64,000 nt of DNA from Actinoplanes flavus (lineage in GTDB: Bacteria; Actinomycetota; Actinomycetes; Mycobacteriales; Micromonosporaceae): assembly GCF_017592555.1 (NCBI RefSeq), contig NZ_JAGFNS010000004.1:62001-126000 (forward strand). Reading direction: 5' to 3'. Under the pieces are notes generated by a model. It was not told the origin of the DNA and made no database searches. It saw only the letters and a program-made list of their open reading frames with translations. Both the position numbers and the translations under genes were made by a program. This document shows, piece by piece, positions 23,973 to 32,376 of this stretch (within the stretch, counting starts at the first letter, position 1; every line of letters starts with the position of its first letter).

Positions 23973-25157
23973 GTGTTCCCCGACGAACTGCGGTGCTGGC
24001 AGGAGGGCCTGCGGGAGCAGTTCCCCATCCTCGTCGCCGAACCCGGGCAGGTCTATCTGGACAGCGCGGCCACCGCCCAGAAGCCACAGGCCGTCCTGGA
24101 CGCCGTCACCGGCTATCTGACCAGCGAGAACGCCAACGCCGGACGGGGCACCTACCGGTGGGCCAACCGCACCACGGCCCTGATCGACCAGGCCCGGGAA
24201 CGGGTGTCGGCGTTCCTCGGCGACCCGTCGCCGTCGCGGTCCGGCGTGCACTTCGTGAACGGCACGACCGAGGGGCTGCGGACGGTCGCCCGCGACTGGC
24301 TGGTCCACGAACTCCGCGACGGCGACGAGATCATCGTGCCGTTCGCCGACCACACCGCCAACACGATGCCCTGGCAGGAGGCGGTGGACCTGCTGGCCCG
24401 GCAGGGGGTCCGGGTCGCGGTGCGGGAGATGCCCTACGACGCGGCACACGACTACGACACGCGGGCGCTGCGGGGCCTGATCACCGAACGGACCCGGTTC
24501 ATCGCCACCACGCACGTGCACCACGTCTACGGCGGCGACATGAACCTGGCCCGCCTCCGCGCCGCCGTCGGACCGGACGTGGTGATCAGCGTGGACGCCG
24601 CGCAGAGCGTCGGCCACCTGCCGGTCGACGTGGCCGCGATGGACGCCGACTTCGTGGTGTTCTCCGGCCACAAGGCGATGGCGCTGCCCGGCACCGGCGT
24701 GCTGTGGGCGGCCAACCGGCGGGGCACCCGCTTCTCGCCAGGCGGCTGGAGCGGCACGCCCAACACCAGCGGGATCGTCTCCCTCGTGGCGGCGCTCGAC
24801 TGGCTGGATGCGGCGGGACTCGCCCGGATCGCCAGCTGGACCGTGGCACTCGGCGCCCGGCTCACCGACGGCCTGCGCAAACTGCCCGCCTACGAGGTGC
24901 TGGGCTGCCAGCGGAGCCTGGCCGCCGACTCGCCGGTGCAGCAGCGGCACGGCATCGTGACCTTCCGCCACCACGCCATCGGCTCCAACGACCTCGGATT
25001 CATCCTGGCCGCGGAGGGGTTCATGGTCCGCTCCGACGGCCACTGCCAGGCCCATCAGGGCGAGAAGACCTCATCGGTACGGGTGAGCCTGCACGTCTAC
25101 AACACGGTCGACGAGGTGGACCGTCTCCTCGACATCCTCGCCGGTCTCGACGACTGA
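23973..25157 (+). CDS. Class-V aminotransferase/cysteine desulfurase-like PLP enzyme (SufS-like)
   Basis: 394 residues with a GTG start at 23973, two bases after the preceding stop. SufS/CsdA-type landmarks are present: 'VYLDSAATAQKP' near 28, 'VNGTTEGLRTVA' near 92, 'HTANTMPW' near 125, 'SVDAAQSVGHLPVDV' near 206, and PLP lysine in 'FSGHKAMALPGTGVLW' near 230. The late cysteine in 'RSDGHCQAH' matches the SufS nucleophile loop. It may remove sulfur from cysteine and hand it as persulfide to the rhodanese domain of the preceding protein. It could instead be a cysteine lyase or epimerase of the same fold. The three-gene unit is under the Zur box. Confidence 0.82.
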   Translation: MFPDELRCWQEGLREQFPILVAEPGQVYLDSAATAQKPQAVLDAVTGYLTSENANAGRGTYRWANRTTALIDQARERVSAFLGDPSPSRSGVHFVNGTTEGLRTVARDWLVHELRDGDEIIVPFADHTANTMPWQEAVDLLARQGVRVAVREMPYDAAHDYDTRALRGLITERTRFIATTHVHHVYGGDMNLARLRAAVGPDVVISVDAAQSVGHLPVDVAAMDADFVVFSGHKAMALPGTGVLWAANRRGTRFSPGGWSGTPNTSGIVSLVAALDWLDAAGLARIASWTVALGARLTDGLRKLPAYEVLGCQRSLAADSPVQQRHGIVTFRHHAIGSNDLGFILAAEGFMVRSDGHCQAHQGEKTSSVRVSLHVYNTVDEVDRLLDILAGLDD

Positions 25158-25171
25158 CGTCGCCCGCCGCC

Positions 25172-26152
25172 TCAGACCGTCTCGGTGACCCGCATGCCGA
25201 TCGGGAAGTGGTCGGAGAAGCCGGTGACGTCGACGTCGTGGCCCATGCCGCCGAACGGGCGCGGCTTCGGGTAGACGCCGGTGTCGACGGTCTCCGGGAA
25301 ACGCAGCACCCGCACCGAGGCCGGATCGACCCGCAGCGGGTCCGTCTCGCCGGCCATGTTGACGTTGACCAGGAACTGGTCGAGCTGGTTGGGCTCGTTC
25401 TCGAAGTAGAAGCTGCCGTCCGGGACGCCGGTCTCCGGCCACATCAGGTTCCACAGGCGCGGGGTGTCCGCCTCGATCACCCGCCGCCGCTGCCGGGTGC
25501 TCAGCGCGTGCTTCACCATCGACACGTCGAACGGCTCGTCGTTGAAGTCGCCCATCGCCAGGGCCGGTGTGCCGGGGCCGAGGACCTCCAGGGCCCGGGA
25601 GTGGAAGTAGGCCAGCGTCTCGCCGGCGATGTGCCGGTACCCGGCCGACTCGAACTGGCCACCGGAGCGGGACGGCCAGTGGTTGCCGAACACCACCAGG
25701 GTCTGCCCGGTGGTGGTCCGGAAGTTGACCTGCACGATCTCGCGGGTGGCGTTGCGGCGCATCACCACGTGGAAGAACACGTCGCCGGCGGCCGGCACGG
25801 CGAACCGGTCCAGGTTGTACAGGAACGCGACGTCGATGCCGCGGGCGTCACCGGTGTCGGCGTGGACGATGCCGTACTTGCGGGCGGGCAGCCCGGTGTG
25901 CACGGCCTCGGCGAGCAGGTCCAGGACGAACCGGTTCTCCACCTCGCAGACGCCGAGCAGGTCCGGGCCGGCGCCGTCGTTCATCCGGACGATCACCGAG
26001 GCCAGCTGGGCGATCTTCCGGTCGCGCAGTTGCGGCGTCCATCCGGCGATGTCGTTGCGGATGGCGCGAGCGACCTTCTCGGTGCGGTGGGGTGAGTTCT
26101 CCTCGTCGAAGAGGTTCTCCAGGTTCCACCAGGCCACGTAGTAATCGGGCAT
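25172..26152 (-). CDS. Endonuclease/exonuclease/phosphatase-family hydrolase
   Basis: 326 residues from ATG 26152. The metal-dependent EEP fold is shown by 'WWNLENLFDEE' (Asn near 10), 'LLGVCEVEN' (catalytic Glu near 71), 'GNHWPSR' near 160, 'LAMGDFNDEP' near 200 (Asp/Asn pair), and the final 'SDHFPI' (Asp-His pair). Members cleave phosphodiesters in nucleic acids or lipids. No signal peptide is seen, so it is probably cytoplasmic. It converges on the PLP cluster with only 14 bases between. The substrate is unknown. Confidence 0.83.
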   Translation of the reverse strand: MPDYYVAWWNLENLFDEENSPHRTEKVARAIRNDIAGWTPQLRDRKIAQLASVIVRMNDGAGPDLLGVCEVENRFVLDLLAEAVHTGLPARKYGIVHADTGDARGIDVAFLYNLDRFAVPAAGDVFFHVVMRRNATREIVQVNFRTTTGQTLVVFGNHWPSRSGGQFESAGYRHIAGETLAYFHSRALEVLGPGTPALAMGDFNDEPFDVSMVKHALSTRQRRRVIEADTPRLWNLMWPETGVPDGSFYFENEPNQLDQFLVNVNMAGETDPLRVDPASVRVLRFPETVDTGVYPKPRPFGGMGHDVDVTGFSDHFPIGMRVTETV

Positions 26153-26195
26153 GTGCGTAACGTAACCGCCCGGGTGGTGTCCGGTCAGCCGCCGA

Positions 26196-27026
26196 TCATC
26201 CTGATTCGGCCGCCTTTTCGGCGGCCCGCGCGGCCTCCGGGTTTCCGGCCCGGCGTTCCAGGTCGGCCAGGGCCCGCCACCCGGCCGCCAGCTCGAACGG
26301 GCTGCGGGCGAAGGCGAGTAGCTCCCGCTGCGCGGCCGCCGCCTCGGCGTACGAACCGCATTCCGCCAGCCGGTAGCGGAGCAGGGTCAGCGTGTCCCGG
26401 TCGCGCGGGCGGCCGTCGGCCCACCGGTCCAGCCAGTGCCGGGCCAGGACCGGATCGTCGAGGAGCCGGGCCCGGTCGAGCCAGGTGATCTCGTCCTCGT
26501 CGGCCGGATCGGCGGGGAAGTACGACCGCCGGCCGTCGAACCATTCGGCCAGCTCCGCCGCGGACACGATCGGCTGCCCGTCGTCGCCGAGCAGAAGCTT
26601 CAGGGCGGCGTCGCGTTCGGGGTGCGCGCTCGCCCGTACGGCATCGATGGTCTCCGCGACGCCCGCCGCGAAGAGGAACTCGACATCGTAGCCGCACCAC
26701 GTGTCGTAGTTGCCGTTCTTGATCTTCCATTGCAGCCAGACGTCGTCGGTCTGCCGGAATTCGGCCAGCAGGAAACCGGCCAGCTTGGTCTCCTCGGTCA
26801 GGCCCTGGAACGCGGCCTCGGCCTCCTGTTCGGCCAGCCAGCGGACCAGCGCGAGATCCCCGGGACGGCGGTCGTACTGCAACGCCCACAGCACCGGCGC
26901 CCGCTTCTCGGCGTTCCGGTCATAGCCGTCGCCGTCCTCGTCGATCGCGGCCTCGTGGCGCAACTCCGGCCACGCGTCCGGGAATCGCCGCATCCGGTCC
27001 AGTTCTGCTCCCGCCGCGTCCAGCAC
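26196..27026 (-). CDS. Hypothetical helical protein
   Basis: 276 residues with a GTG start at 27026; an ATG about 12 codons in is an alternative. The sequence is rich in tryptophan and acidic residues and mostly helical. It ends with a pair of TPR-like helices ('CGSYAEAAAAQRELL' and 'AAGWRALADLERRAGNPEAARAAEKAAE'). I do not recognise a family for the first 200 residues, which include 'VWLQWKIKNGNYDTWCGYD'. It appears to be a single-gene unit, divergent from the methyltransferase at 27079. Confidence 0.6.
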   Translation of the reverse strand: MLDAAGAELDRMRRFPDAWPELRHEAAIDEDGDGYDRNAEKRAPVLWALQYDRRPGDLALVRWLAEQEAEAAFQGLTEETKLAGFLLAEFRQTDDVWLQWKIKNGNYDTWCGYDVEFLFAAGVAETIDAVRASAHPERDAALKLLLGDDGQPIVSAAELAEWFDGRRSYFPADPADEDEITWLDRARLLDDPVLARHWLDRWADGRPRDRDTLTLLRYRLAECGSYAEAAAAQRELLAFARSPFELAAGWRALADLERRAGNPEAARAAEKAAESG

Positions 27027-27078
27027 CGGCCAAGGATGCCACGACCCCGGCTCGCCACTGTGGATCTATAGGTGTTAG

Positions 27079-27903
27079 ATGGCGGGCGTGGATGACAGGA
27101 CCGCTGCCGCCCGGGGCATCGACCCGACCCAGGCACACCCCGCCCGCCGCTACAACTACTGGCTCGGCGGCAAGGACAACTTCGCCGCCGACCGCGCGTC
27201 CGGCGACGAACTGGAGCGACTGTTCCCGAAGGTGCGTCTCGGCGCGCTCGCCAACCGGGCGCTGTTGCAGCGGGCCACCCGGTTTCTCGCCGCCGAGGCC
27301 GGCGTCCGGCAGTTCCTCGACATCGGCACCGGCCTGCCGACCGCCGACAACACCCACGAGGTCGCGCAACGGCACCAACCGGACAGCCGGATCGTGTACG
27401 TGGACAACGACCCGCTCGTCATGGTCCACGCCCGTGCCCTGCTCAACAGCAGCCCGGAGGGGCGGACCGCGTACATCGAGGCGGATCTCAACGACCCTGG
27501 CGCGATCCTGTCGCACCCGGTCCTGCACGACACCCTCGACCTGAAGCAGCCGGTCGGCCTCATGCTGATCGCGGTCCTGCACTTCGTCCACGGCGACGGC
27601 GCCGCCAAGCGGATCGTCAGCGACCTGCTCGACGCCCTGCCCTCCGGCAGCTTCCTGGTCGCCACGCACGCCACCAGCGACTTCGGCTCCCCCGAACAGC
27701 AGGCCCTCTACCGGCAGCTGGTCGAGTCGGGCCGGTCCGACGTGTGGACCCGGCCGCGGGACGAGTTCGCCGACCTCTTCGAAGGCCTCGACCTGGTCGA
27801 CCCCGGCGTGGTTCCGGCCAGCGAGTGGCGGCCGGAACCGGGCGCGGTCATCCCGGACCGCTCCGACATCAACGTGTGGACCGCGGTCGGCCGCAAGCCG
27901 TGA
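27079..27903 (+). CDS. SAM-dependent methyltransferase (DUF574 type)
   Basis: 274 residues from ATG 27079. 'DPTQAHPARRYNYWLGGKDNF' at 14-34, seen in short blocks, is the hallmark opening of the actinobacterial DUF574 family. SAM-binding motif I is 'FLDIGTGLPT' near 93, the acidic residue after strand 2 is in 'VYVDNDPLV', and 'AVLHFVHGD' near 175 follows. These proteins are abundant in actinomycetes, adopt a class-I methyltransferase fold, and have no settled substrate. The gene overlaps the GNAT gene downstream by 4 bases (GTGA), so they are co-expressed. Confidence 0.85.
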   Translation: MAGVDDRTAAARGIDPTQAHPARRYNYWLGGKDNFAADRASGDELERLFPKVRLGALANRALLQRATRFLAAEAGVRQFLDIGTGLPTADNTHEVAQRHQPDSRIVYVDNDPLVMVHARALLNSSPEGRTAYIEADLNDPGAILSHPVLHDTLDLKQPVGLMLIAVLHFVHGDGAAKRIVSDLLDALPSGSFLVATHATSDFGSPEQQALYRQLVESGRSDVWTRPRDEFADLFEGLDLVDPGVVPASEWRPEPGAVIPDRSDINVWTAVGRKP

Positions 27904-28544
27904 CGTCCGCCTACCCGCCGCTCAACCTCGCGGTCCGCACCCCGCGGATCACCCTGGCGGCGGCGACCGACGAGATGCTGGAACGGCTCGTCCCGGTGGT
28001 CCGGGCCGGTGTGCTGGTCGACGGTGAGCCGCTGCCGTTCGACGATCCGATGTCGCTGTACGCCGAGAGCCCGCACCGCGAGTGGAACTGGATGCGCCGG
28101 ATCTGGTCCGGCCGGTCCCGGGTCACCGACGACTTCTGGCGGCTCTACTTCGTGATCTGCGACGACGGCGAACCGGTCGGCATGCAGGACCTGATCGCCG
28201 TCGACTTCCCGGCGCTCGGCCGGATCACGTCGTTCTCCTGGCTGGCGCCGCCGGCCCGCGGCCGCGGGATCGGCACGGAATCCCGGGCGGCGATCCTGCA
28301 CCTGGCCTTCGCGGGGTTCGGCGCCCGGGAGGCGGGCAGCGACGCGTTCGCCGACAACCACGCCTCCAACCGGGTCTCCGAGGCCCTCGGCTACACCCGC
28401 AACGGCACCGACTGGGCCACCCGCCGCGGCGAACCCGCCGAACTGATCCGCTGGCGCCTCACCCGCGACGCCTGGGCGGCCCGCCGCCGCACCGACATCA
28501 CGCTGTCCGGCGTCGAGGAGTGCAAACCCGTCCTCGGCCTGTGA
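27900..28544 (+). CDS. GNAT-family N-acetyltransferase (RimJ/RimL-like)
   Basis: 214 residues with GTG start at 27900, overlapping the methyltransferase stop. The layout matches the RimJ/RimL group: 'LAVRTPRITLAAATDEMLERLV' at the start, a 'DFWRLYFVICDDGEPVGMQDLIAVDF' strand pair near 82-108, acetyl-CoA loop 'PPARGRGIGTESRAAIL' near 120, and 'DNHASNRVSEALGYTRNG' near 150. It would acetylate a protein N-terminus or small amine. Coupling with the DUF574 methyltransferase suggests a shared pathway of modification. Confidence 0.82.
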   Translation: MTSAYPPLNLAVRTPRITLAAATDEMLERLVPVVRAGVLVDGEPLPFDDPMSLYAESPHREWNWMRRIWSGRSRVTDDFWRLYFVICDDGEPVGMQDLIAVDFPALGRITSFSWLAPPARGRGIGTESRAAILHLAFAGFGAREAGSDAFADNHASNRVSEALGYTRNGTDWATRRGEPAELIRWRLTRDAWAARRRTDITLSGVEECKPVLGL

Positions 28545-28548
28545 CGGT

Positions 28549-30021
28549 TCAGCGGCCGTACGCCTCGAAAAGGCCGTTGCGGAAGGCCAGATTCGGGTCC
28601 AGGCGGCGTTTGGCGGCCATCGCGGCGTCCCAGCCGGGGTAGGCGCGGCGCACCTGACCGGCGGTCGCGTGCAGCCGGTACGGGAGATAGAACGTGCCGC
28701 CGACCGCGGCCGCCGCGTCGATCAGCGCCCGGGTCAGGTCGCGCATGCGGTCGTCGGCGCGGGCGCTGCGTTCCTGCCGGAAGCTCATGACCAGGCCGAA
28801 CACGTCCTCGCGGGCGTAGGCCAGGGTGCTGCGGGTGTCGGCGCGGACGTCCCGGACGGTGACGTTGAGCAACTCCAGGCCGCCGGTCGTGATCACGTCC
28901 CGGGCCGCCCGCACGAACTCCCACAGCCGCTGCCGTGGCACGAAGTACTCGTGCAGGATGTCGCTGGTCTCCTCGGAACGGTCGGCGAAGACCGCCGCCG
29001 GCTGGTTCTGGATGGTGTTGCGGCTCATCGGGGCGGCCAGCCAGGGCGCGGCCTCCCGCTCCAGGGACCAGCGCAGCGACTTGCCCACGCCGCTGCCCGC
29101 CGAGCCGCGGAAGATCGCCCGCTGCAACTCCGGCGCCGCCGGCCGGGTCAGCGGCAGAACCGTGCCGGCCGTGCCCGGCTTCGGGGTGAAACGGACCAGG
29201 ATCGCCTCCTCCAGGAAGCTCAGCGGATCGACCGACAGCCGCCCGTACGCCATCTCCGCGGTCCCCGCCGCGAACCGGGCGGCGTATTCGCTGGTCGGCA
29301 CCGACACGAAATGCGGCTCGTAGATCGCGTTCGGCCAGACCTCCAGGTCCGCCTCGAGGATCACCCCGAACAGGCCGTAACCGCCCAGGACGAGGCCGAA
29401 GAGCTCGGCGTTCTCGGTGGGCGAGCAGGTGAGCACGTCACCCTCGGCGGTCAGCAGGAGCAGACGGCGTACGGTGCTCGCGATCGGTGGGTGCGAGGCG
29501 TGCCAACCGTGGCAGTTCACGCTCAGCGAGCCGCCGACGGAGAAGTCGTGGTTCGACTGCATCACCTTGGGCGAGAACCCGGCCTCGTTCAGCACCGGGA
29601 TCAGCTCCCGCCAGGTGGCGCCCGCGCCGACCCGCACCACGCCCGCCGACCGGTCCAGGTCGATCCGGTTCATCGGCCGGGTGTCGAGCACCCAGCCGCC
29701 GGGCAGCATGCTCTGGCCACCCATCGAATGGCGGACGCCGGCGACCGCCATCGCCGGGTCCTCGCCGGTCGCGATGCGGCGCAGCAGAGGCGCGACGGTC
29801 CGCGCCGTCCGCTCCGGCGTGGGGTCGGCGAACAGCACACCCCGTACCGCTGTGGGGTTGATCCGGCTCGCGTCGTCGAGGAGCGCGCCGGGCGCGGCCG
29901 TAGCCGGAATGGCACCCTGCCCGGCCCATCTCGCCGCCGCGAGCGTGGCGGCGCTGCCGAGCGCGAGCGCCCCGGCGGCCGTGACACCGTGGGTGAGGAC
30001 CTGCCGCCGGGTGACTTTCAT
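28549..30021 (-). CDS. Tat-exported FAD-linked oxidase (PCMH/VAO fold)
   Basis: 490 residues from ATG 30021, with TAGGAG nine bases upstream; a GTG two codons earlier is also in frame. A Tat signal ('TRRQVLTHGV', then a hydrophobic Ala/Leu stretch to about 33) directs export. The FAD-binding PCMH domain follows (about 60-260), with 'VAGVRHSMGGQSM' near 97 where the histidine could bind FAD covalently, and 'VNCHGWHASH' near 175. The C-terminal half is the substrate cap. Its end 'YPGWDAAMAAKRRLDPNLAFRNGLFEAYG' in blocks resembles sugar-lactone and alditol oxidases. It likely oxidises a sugar-like substrate outside the membrane with oxygen. The substrate is unknown. Confidence 0.8.
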   Translation of the reverse strand: MKVTRRQVLTHGVTAAGALALGSAATLAAARWAGQGAIPATAAPGALLDDASRINPTAVRGVLFADPTPERTARTVAPLLRRIATGEDPAMAVAGVRHSMGGQSMLPGGWVLDTRPMNRIDLDRSAGVVRVGAGATWRELIPVLNEAGFSPKVMQSNHDFSVGGSLSVNCHGWHASHPPIASTVRRLLLLTAEGDVLTCSPTENAELFGLVLGGYGLFGVILEADLEVWPNAIYEPHFVSVPTSEYAARFAAGTAEMAYGRLSVDPLSFLEEAILVRFTPKPGTAGTVLPLTRPAAPELQRAIFRGSAGSGVGKSLRWSLEREAAPWLAAPMSRNTIQNQPAAVFADRSEETSDILHEYFVPRQRLWEFVRAARDVITTGGLELLNVTVRDVRADTRSTLAYAREDVFGLVMSFRQERSARADDRMRDLTRALIDAAAAVGGTFYLPYRLHATAGQVRRAYPGWDAAMAAKRRLDPNLAFRNGLFEAYGR

Positions 30022-30033
30022 GATCACATTCTC

Positions 30034-30945
30034 CTACCCGTGGGCGGTGAACTCCCGGGTGGTCCGGGTCAGCACGGTGAAGCCGGCCGCGGTCAGGAAC
30101 TCCGTGTAGTCCTCCTCCGTCACGTCGGCGTAGTCGAGCAGACGCGTGGCCCCGCCCAGTTCCAGCCAGTCGGCGGCCTGCCCGAGCAGCCAGGTGCCGA
30201 TCCGCTTGCGGCGATGATCCGGCTCCACCCACAGGTTGCCGACGTCGGCCCACGTCCCGACGCGAGACACCCGGGGCCCGGCGTCGAGGTTCGTGTCGAC
30301 CTCGATGTAGCCGACGTCGGCGCCGTCCAGCAGCGCGGTGATCCGGGTGCCGTTGATCCCGACGGTGCGGCTGACGGTCAGCCCGTCCACCGGCGGGGCC
30401 GGCCGGGCCAGGCGATCCACCGGGGCGATCAGCACGATCTCGACCCGCCCGTCGTCCCGGAACCCGATCCGCTGGTAGATGGCGCGAATGTGCGGCCACT
30501 GCTCCGGAATGCCATACACCCCCGGGGCCGGCAGGGTGCCGTCGGCGTACCGGCGGGTCACCCCCCACCGCCGTAGCTGGGCGTGGCAGGCCACCGCGAG
30601 CGCGTCGCCGGCGGCCAGCGAATCCGGCCAGTACGGGGCGTCCGGCCAGCACACCAGCCACCGGATCTCGCCGGCGTTGCGGTACCTCTCACCGGTGTCC
30701 GGGCCGTCGCCGTACCGGATCAGATGGGCGGCGGCCACCACACGGCCGCGCTGCTCGGCGACCAGCGTGATCCGTTCCCGGACCCAGCGGTCGACGATGA
30801 ACTCGCCCGGCTCCCGTTCCAGCTGGCTCAGCAGTGCCTGAACGGAAACGGACACACCGGGTACGACGGCGGCGATGTGGGCATTGACCAGACTGGTGAC
30901 CTGCTCCCGGTCGCCGCGGGCGAACGGGCGGACGGAGATCGACAT
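30034..30945 (-). CDS. GNAT-family acetyltransferase, two-domain
   Basis: 303 residues from ATG 30945, which has GGAGGG seven bases before; the frame extends five codons further. Two GNAT-like halves are visible. The first begins 'MSISVRPFARGDREQVTSLVNAH' and is degenerate at its acetyl-CoA loop. The second, from about 180, has the normal loop 'VEPDHRRKRIGTWLLGQAADWL' near 245 and 'YTEFLTAAGFTVL' near the end. Tandem GNAT proteins often keep only one active half. The substrate is unknown. It is 12 bases downstream of nothing on its strand and converges with no neighbour, so it looks monocistronic. Confidence 0.75.
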   Translation of the reverse strand: MSISVRPFARGDREQVTSLVNAHIAAVVPGVSVSVQALLSQLEREPGEFIVDRWVRERITLVAEQRGRVVAAAHLIRYGDGPDTGERYRNAGEIRWLVCWPDAPYWPDSLAAGDALAVACHAQLRRWGVTRRYADGTLPAPGVYGIPEQWPHIRAIYQRIGFRDDGRVEIVLIAPVDRLARPAPPVDGLTVSRTVGINGTRITALLDGADVGYIEVDTNLDAGPRVSRVGTWADVGNLWVEPDHRRKRIGTWLLGQAADWLELGGATRLLDYADVTEEDYTEFLTAAGFTVLTRTTREFTAHG

Positions 30946-31030
30946 GAGCGGACCCTCCAACGCGATGGACTGGACGAGCCGCTACCGAGCGGTACGCCAC
31001 CACTTTACAAAGAGGCGCAAGGTGGAGGTC

Positions 31031-31723
31031 ATGACGAACACGAGGATCCGCCGGGCCGCGAGCGCCGGGCTTCTGGTGGCGGCGATCGCGGCGTGCAGTT
31101 CCGGTCCCGATCCGGCGCCCGCCGCGCCGATCGCCTCCGCTCCGGCGGCCGCCGCCGCGCCCACGGTCTCCGCTTCGGCGCCGGCCGGGATTCCGGCCGC
31201 GGCCCTGCTGCAACCCGACGATGTACGCGGTGCGACGGCGGAAACCCTTCCCCAGGGTGAGTACGCCTACGTGCGGCCACTGCGCCCGTGCGGCGGCCGC
31301 TACCCCAGCGATCCCACCCGGACCGCCGCCGTGGCGAAACGGTACGTCGTCCCCGGCCGCACGCCGGAAACCGTCCCGACCGTGGTCGTGCAGTTCATCG
31401 GCCGGCACCAGCCCGGCGGCGCGGCCCGGCAGATCCAGGAGATCGACGCGGCCCTGAAGAAGTGCCGTGGCGGACTCGCCGAGGGCCAACGGAAATGGGA
31501 CATCGTCGAATCGGACGGCGACACGATGCTGGTGCGGATCGGGCAGCGGTTCGGCTACGCCGACGAGGAACCGGCCACGGTCAACCACTACGCCGCCGTG
31601 GCCCGGGTCGGTGACGTCGTCGTCGTGGTCGCCGACATGGGCTGGGAGAACATGGACGGGTCCGAGACGCTGGTCCGCGAGCTGATCGCCAAGGCGAGGA
31701 CACGAGCGGAGGCGATCCGCTGA
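31031..31723 (+). CDS. Secreted lipoprotein of unknown function
   Basis: 230 residues from ATG 31031; a longer open frame exists upstream, but this start begins a clear lipoprotein signal ('MTNTRIRR', hydrophobic core, lipobox 'AAIAAC' with Cys about 22). A low-complexity Ala/Pro/Ser linker (24-55) tethers a globular domain of about 170 residues. The domain has two cysteines ('RPCGGRY' and 'KKCRGGL') and 'HYAAVARVGDVVVVVADMGWENMDG' in blocks. Its shape recalls sensor-type or PknH-like extracellular lipoproteins of actinomycetes, but I cannot assign a family. An inverted repeat (CCGCT/AGCGG, 30979-30992) lies in the upstream region. Confidence 0.7.
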   Translation: MTNTRIRRAASAGLLVAAIAACSSGPDPAPAAPIASAPAAAAAPTVSASAPAGIPAAALLQPDDVRGATAETLPQGEYAYVRPLRPCGGRYPSDPTRTAAVAKRYVVPGRTPETVPTVVVQFIGRHQPGGAARQIQEIDAALKKCRGGLAEGQRKWDIVESDGDTMLVRIGQRFGYADEEPATVNHYAAVARVGDVVVVVADMGWENMDGSETLVRELIAKARTRAEAIR

Positions 31724-31768
31724 ACGCGCCCGCGCCCATGGCCGGGGTCTGCTTGCGTGCCCGCGCTA

Positions 31769-31850
31769 GCTGTGGTGCCTGATTGCGGCCGTGCTTGCTG
31801 TGATGCTTGATTGCGGCCGTGCTCGCTGCGGTGCCTGCCTCCGTGCCCGT
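31769..31850. repeat. 28-base tandem repeat
   Basis: Two near-identical 28-base units at 31769-31796 and 31797-31824, built around TGATTGCGGCCGTGCT, differ at a few bases. A degraded third unit starts at 31825. The array is part of the 714-base gap 31724-32437, which holds no credible gene. Confidence 0.6.
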
Positions 31851-31944
31851 GCCCGCCGCGGTGCCTACTTCCGTGCCTGCGCTCGCTTCCGGGCCTGTTT
31901 CGGTTACAGCGCCCACCGCCGCGCCCGTGCCCGCTTTCGCTTCC

Positions 31945-32114
31945 GTGTCCGGTTCCGTGCCGTGTCCGGTTCCGTGCCGTGTCCGGTTCCGTGCCGTGTC
32001 CGGTTCCGTGCCGTGCCCGGTTCCGTGCCGTGTCCGGTTCCGTGCCGTGTCCGGTTCCGTGCCGTGCCCGGTTCCGTGCCGTGTCCGCTCCCGGGGTGTG
32101 TCCGGTTCCGTGCC
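31945..32114. repeat. 17-base minisatellite, ten units
   Basis: Ten units of 17 bases with consensus GTGTCCGGTTCCGTGCC run in perfect register from 31945 to 32114. Units 5 and 8 (32013, 32064) share the same T-to-C change at position 4, and unit 9 (32081) is degenerate. Because 17 is not a multiple of 3, open frames across the array give three repeating peptides and carry no evidence of being genes. No spacers are present, so it is not a CRISPR array. Confidence 0.85.
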
Positions 32115-32156
32115 GTGCTCGCCTCCGGGGCGGCGGCGGTGGTAGTGGCGGTGGCG

Positions 32157-32207
32157 CGATCTTGGGCGTTAGACCACCGTTTTCGGTGGTAGGGCGTCCT
32201 ACATCTG
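32157..32207. repeat. Dispersed hairpin element, copy B (degenerate)
   Basis: CGATCTTGGGCG is followed by ACCACCG and the loop TTTT, then CGGTGGT, i.e. the same core as copies A and C with one substitution (CCGTTTTCGGTGG). The right outer arm is eroded (CTACATC instead of CAAGATC). Confidence 0.55.
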
Positions 32208-32288
32208 TGCGGTTTCTGATGGGCGCGGGGCGTTGGATCGCTGTTGCGGTCAGGGTCGCCGTTGCGGTGTCGCTCGCTCCGATCCAAC

Positions 32289-32342
32289 GTCGATCTTGGA
32301 CGCTTCACCACCGCTTTCGGTGGTGGAGCGCCCAAGATCGCG
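32289..32342. repeat. Dispersed hairpin element, copy C (best preserved)
   Basis: Outer arms CGATCTTGG and CCAAGATCG and inner arms CGCTTCACCACC and GGTGGTGGAGCG form an almost perfect stem of about 21 pairs with a CGCTTTC-type loop. This copy lies between the lipoprotein gene and the converging GGDEF gene. Confidence 0.7.
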
Positions 32343-32376
32343 AGGCTTGGTGGGTGCGGGACGATGGAAGTCGGCC

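Noticed and set aside
31945..32114. Possible CRISPR array
   Set aside because: Units are directly adjacent with no spacers, are only 17 bases long, and no cas genes are near.
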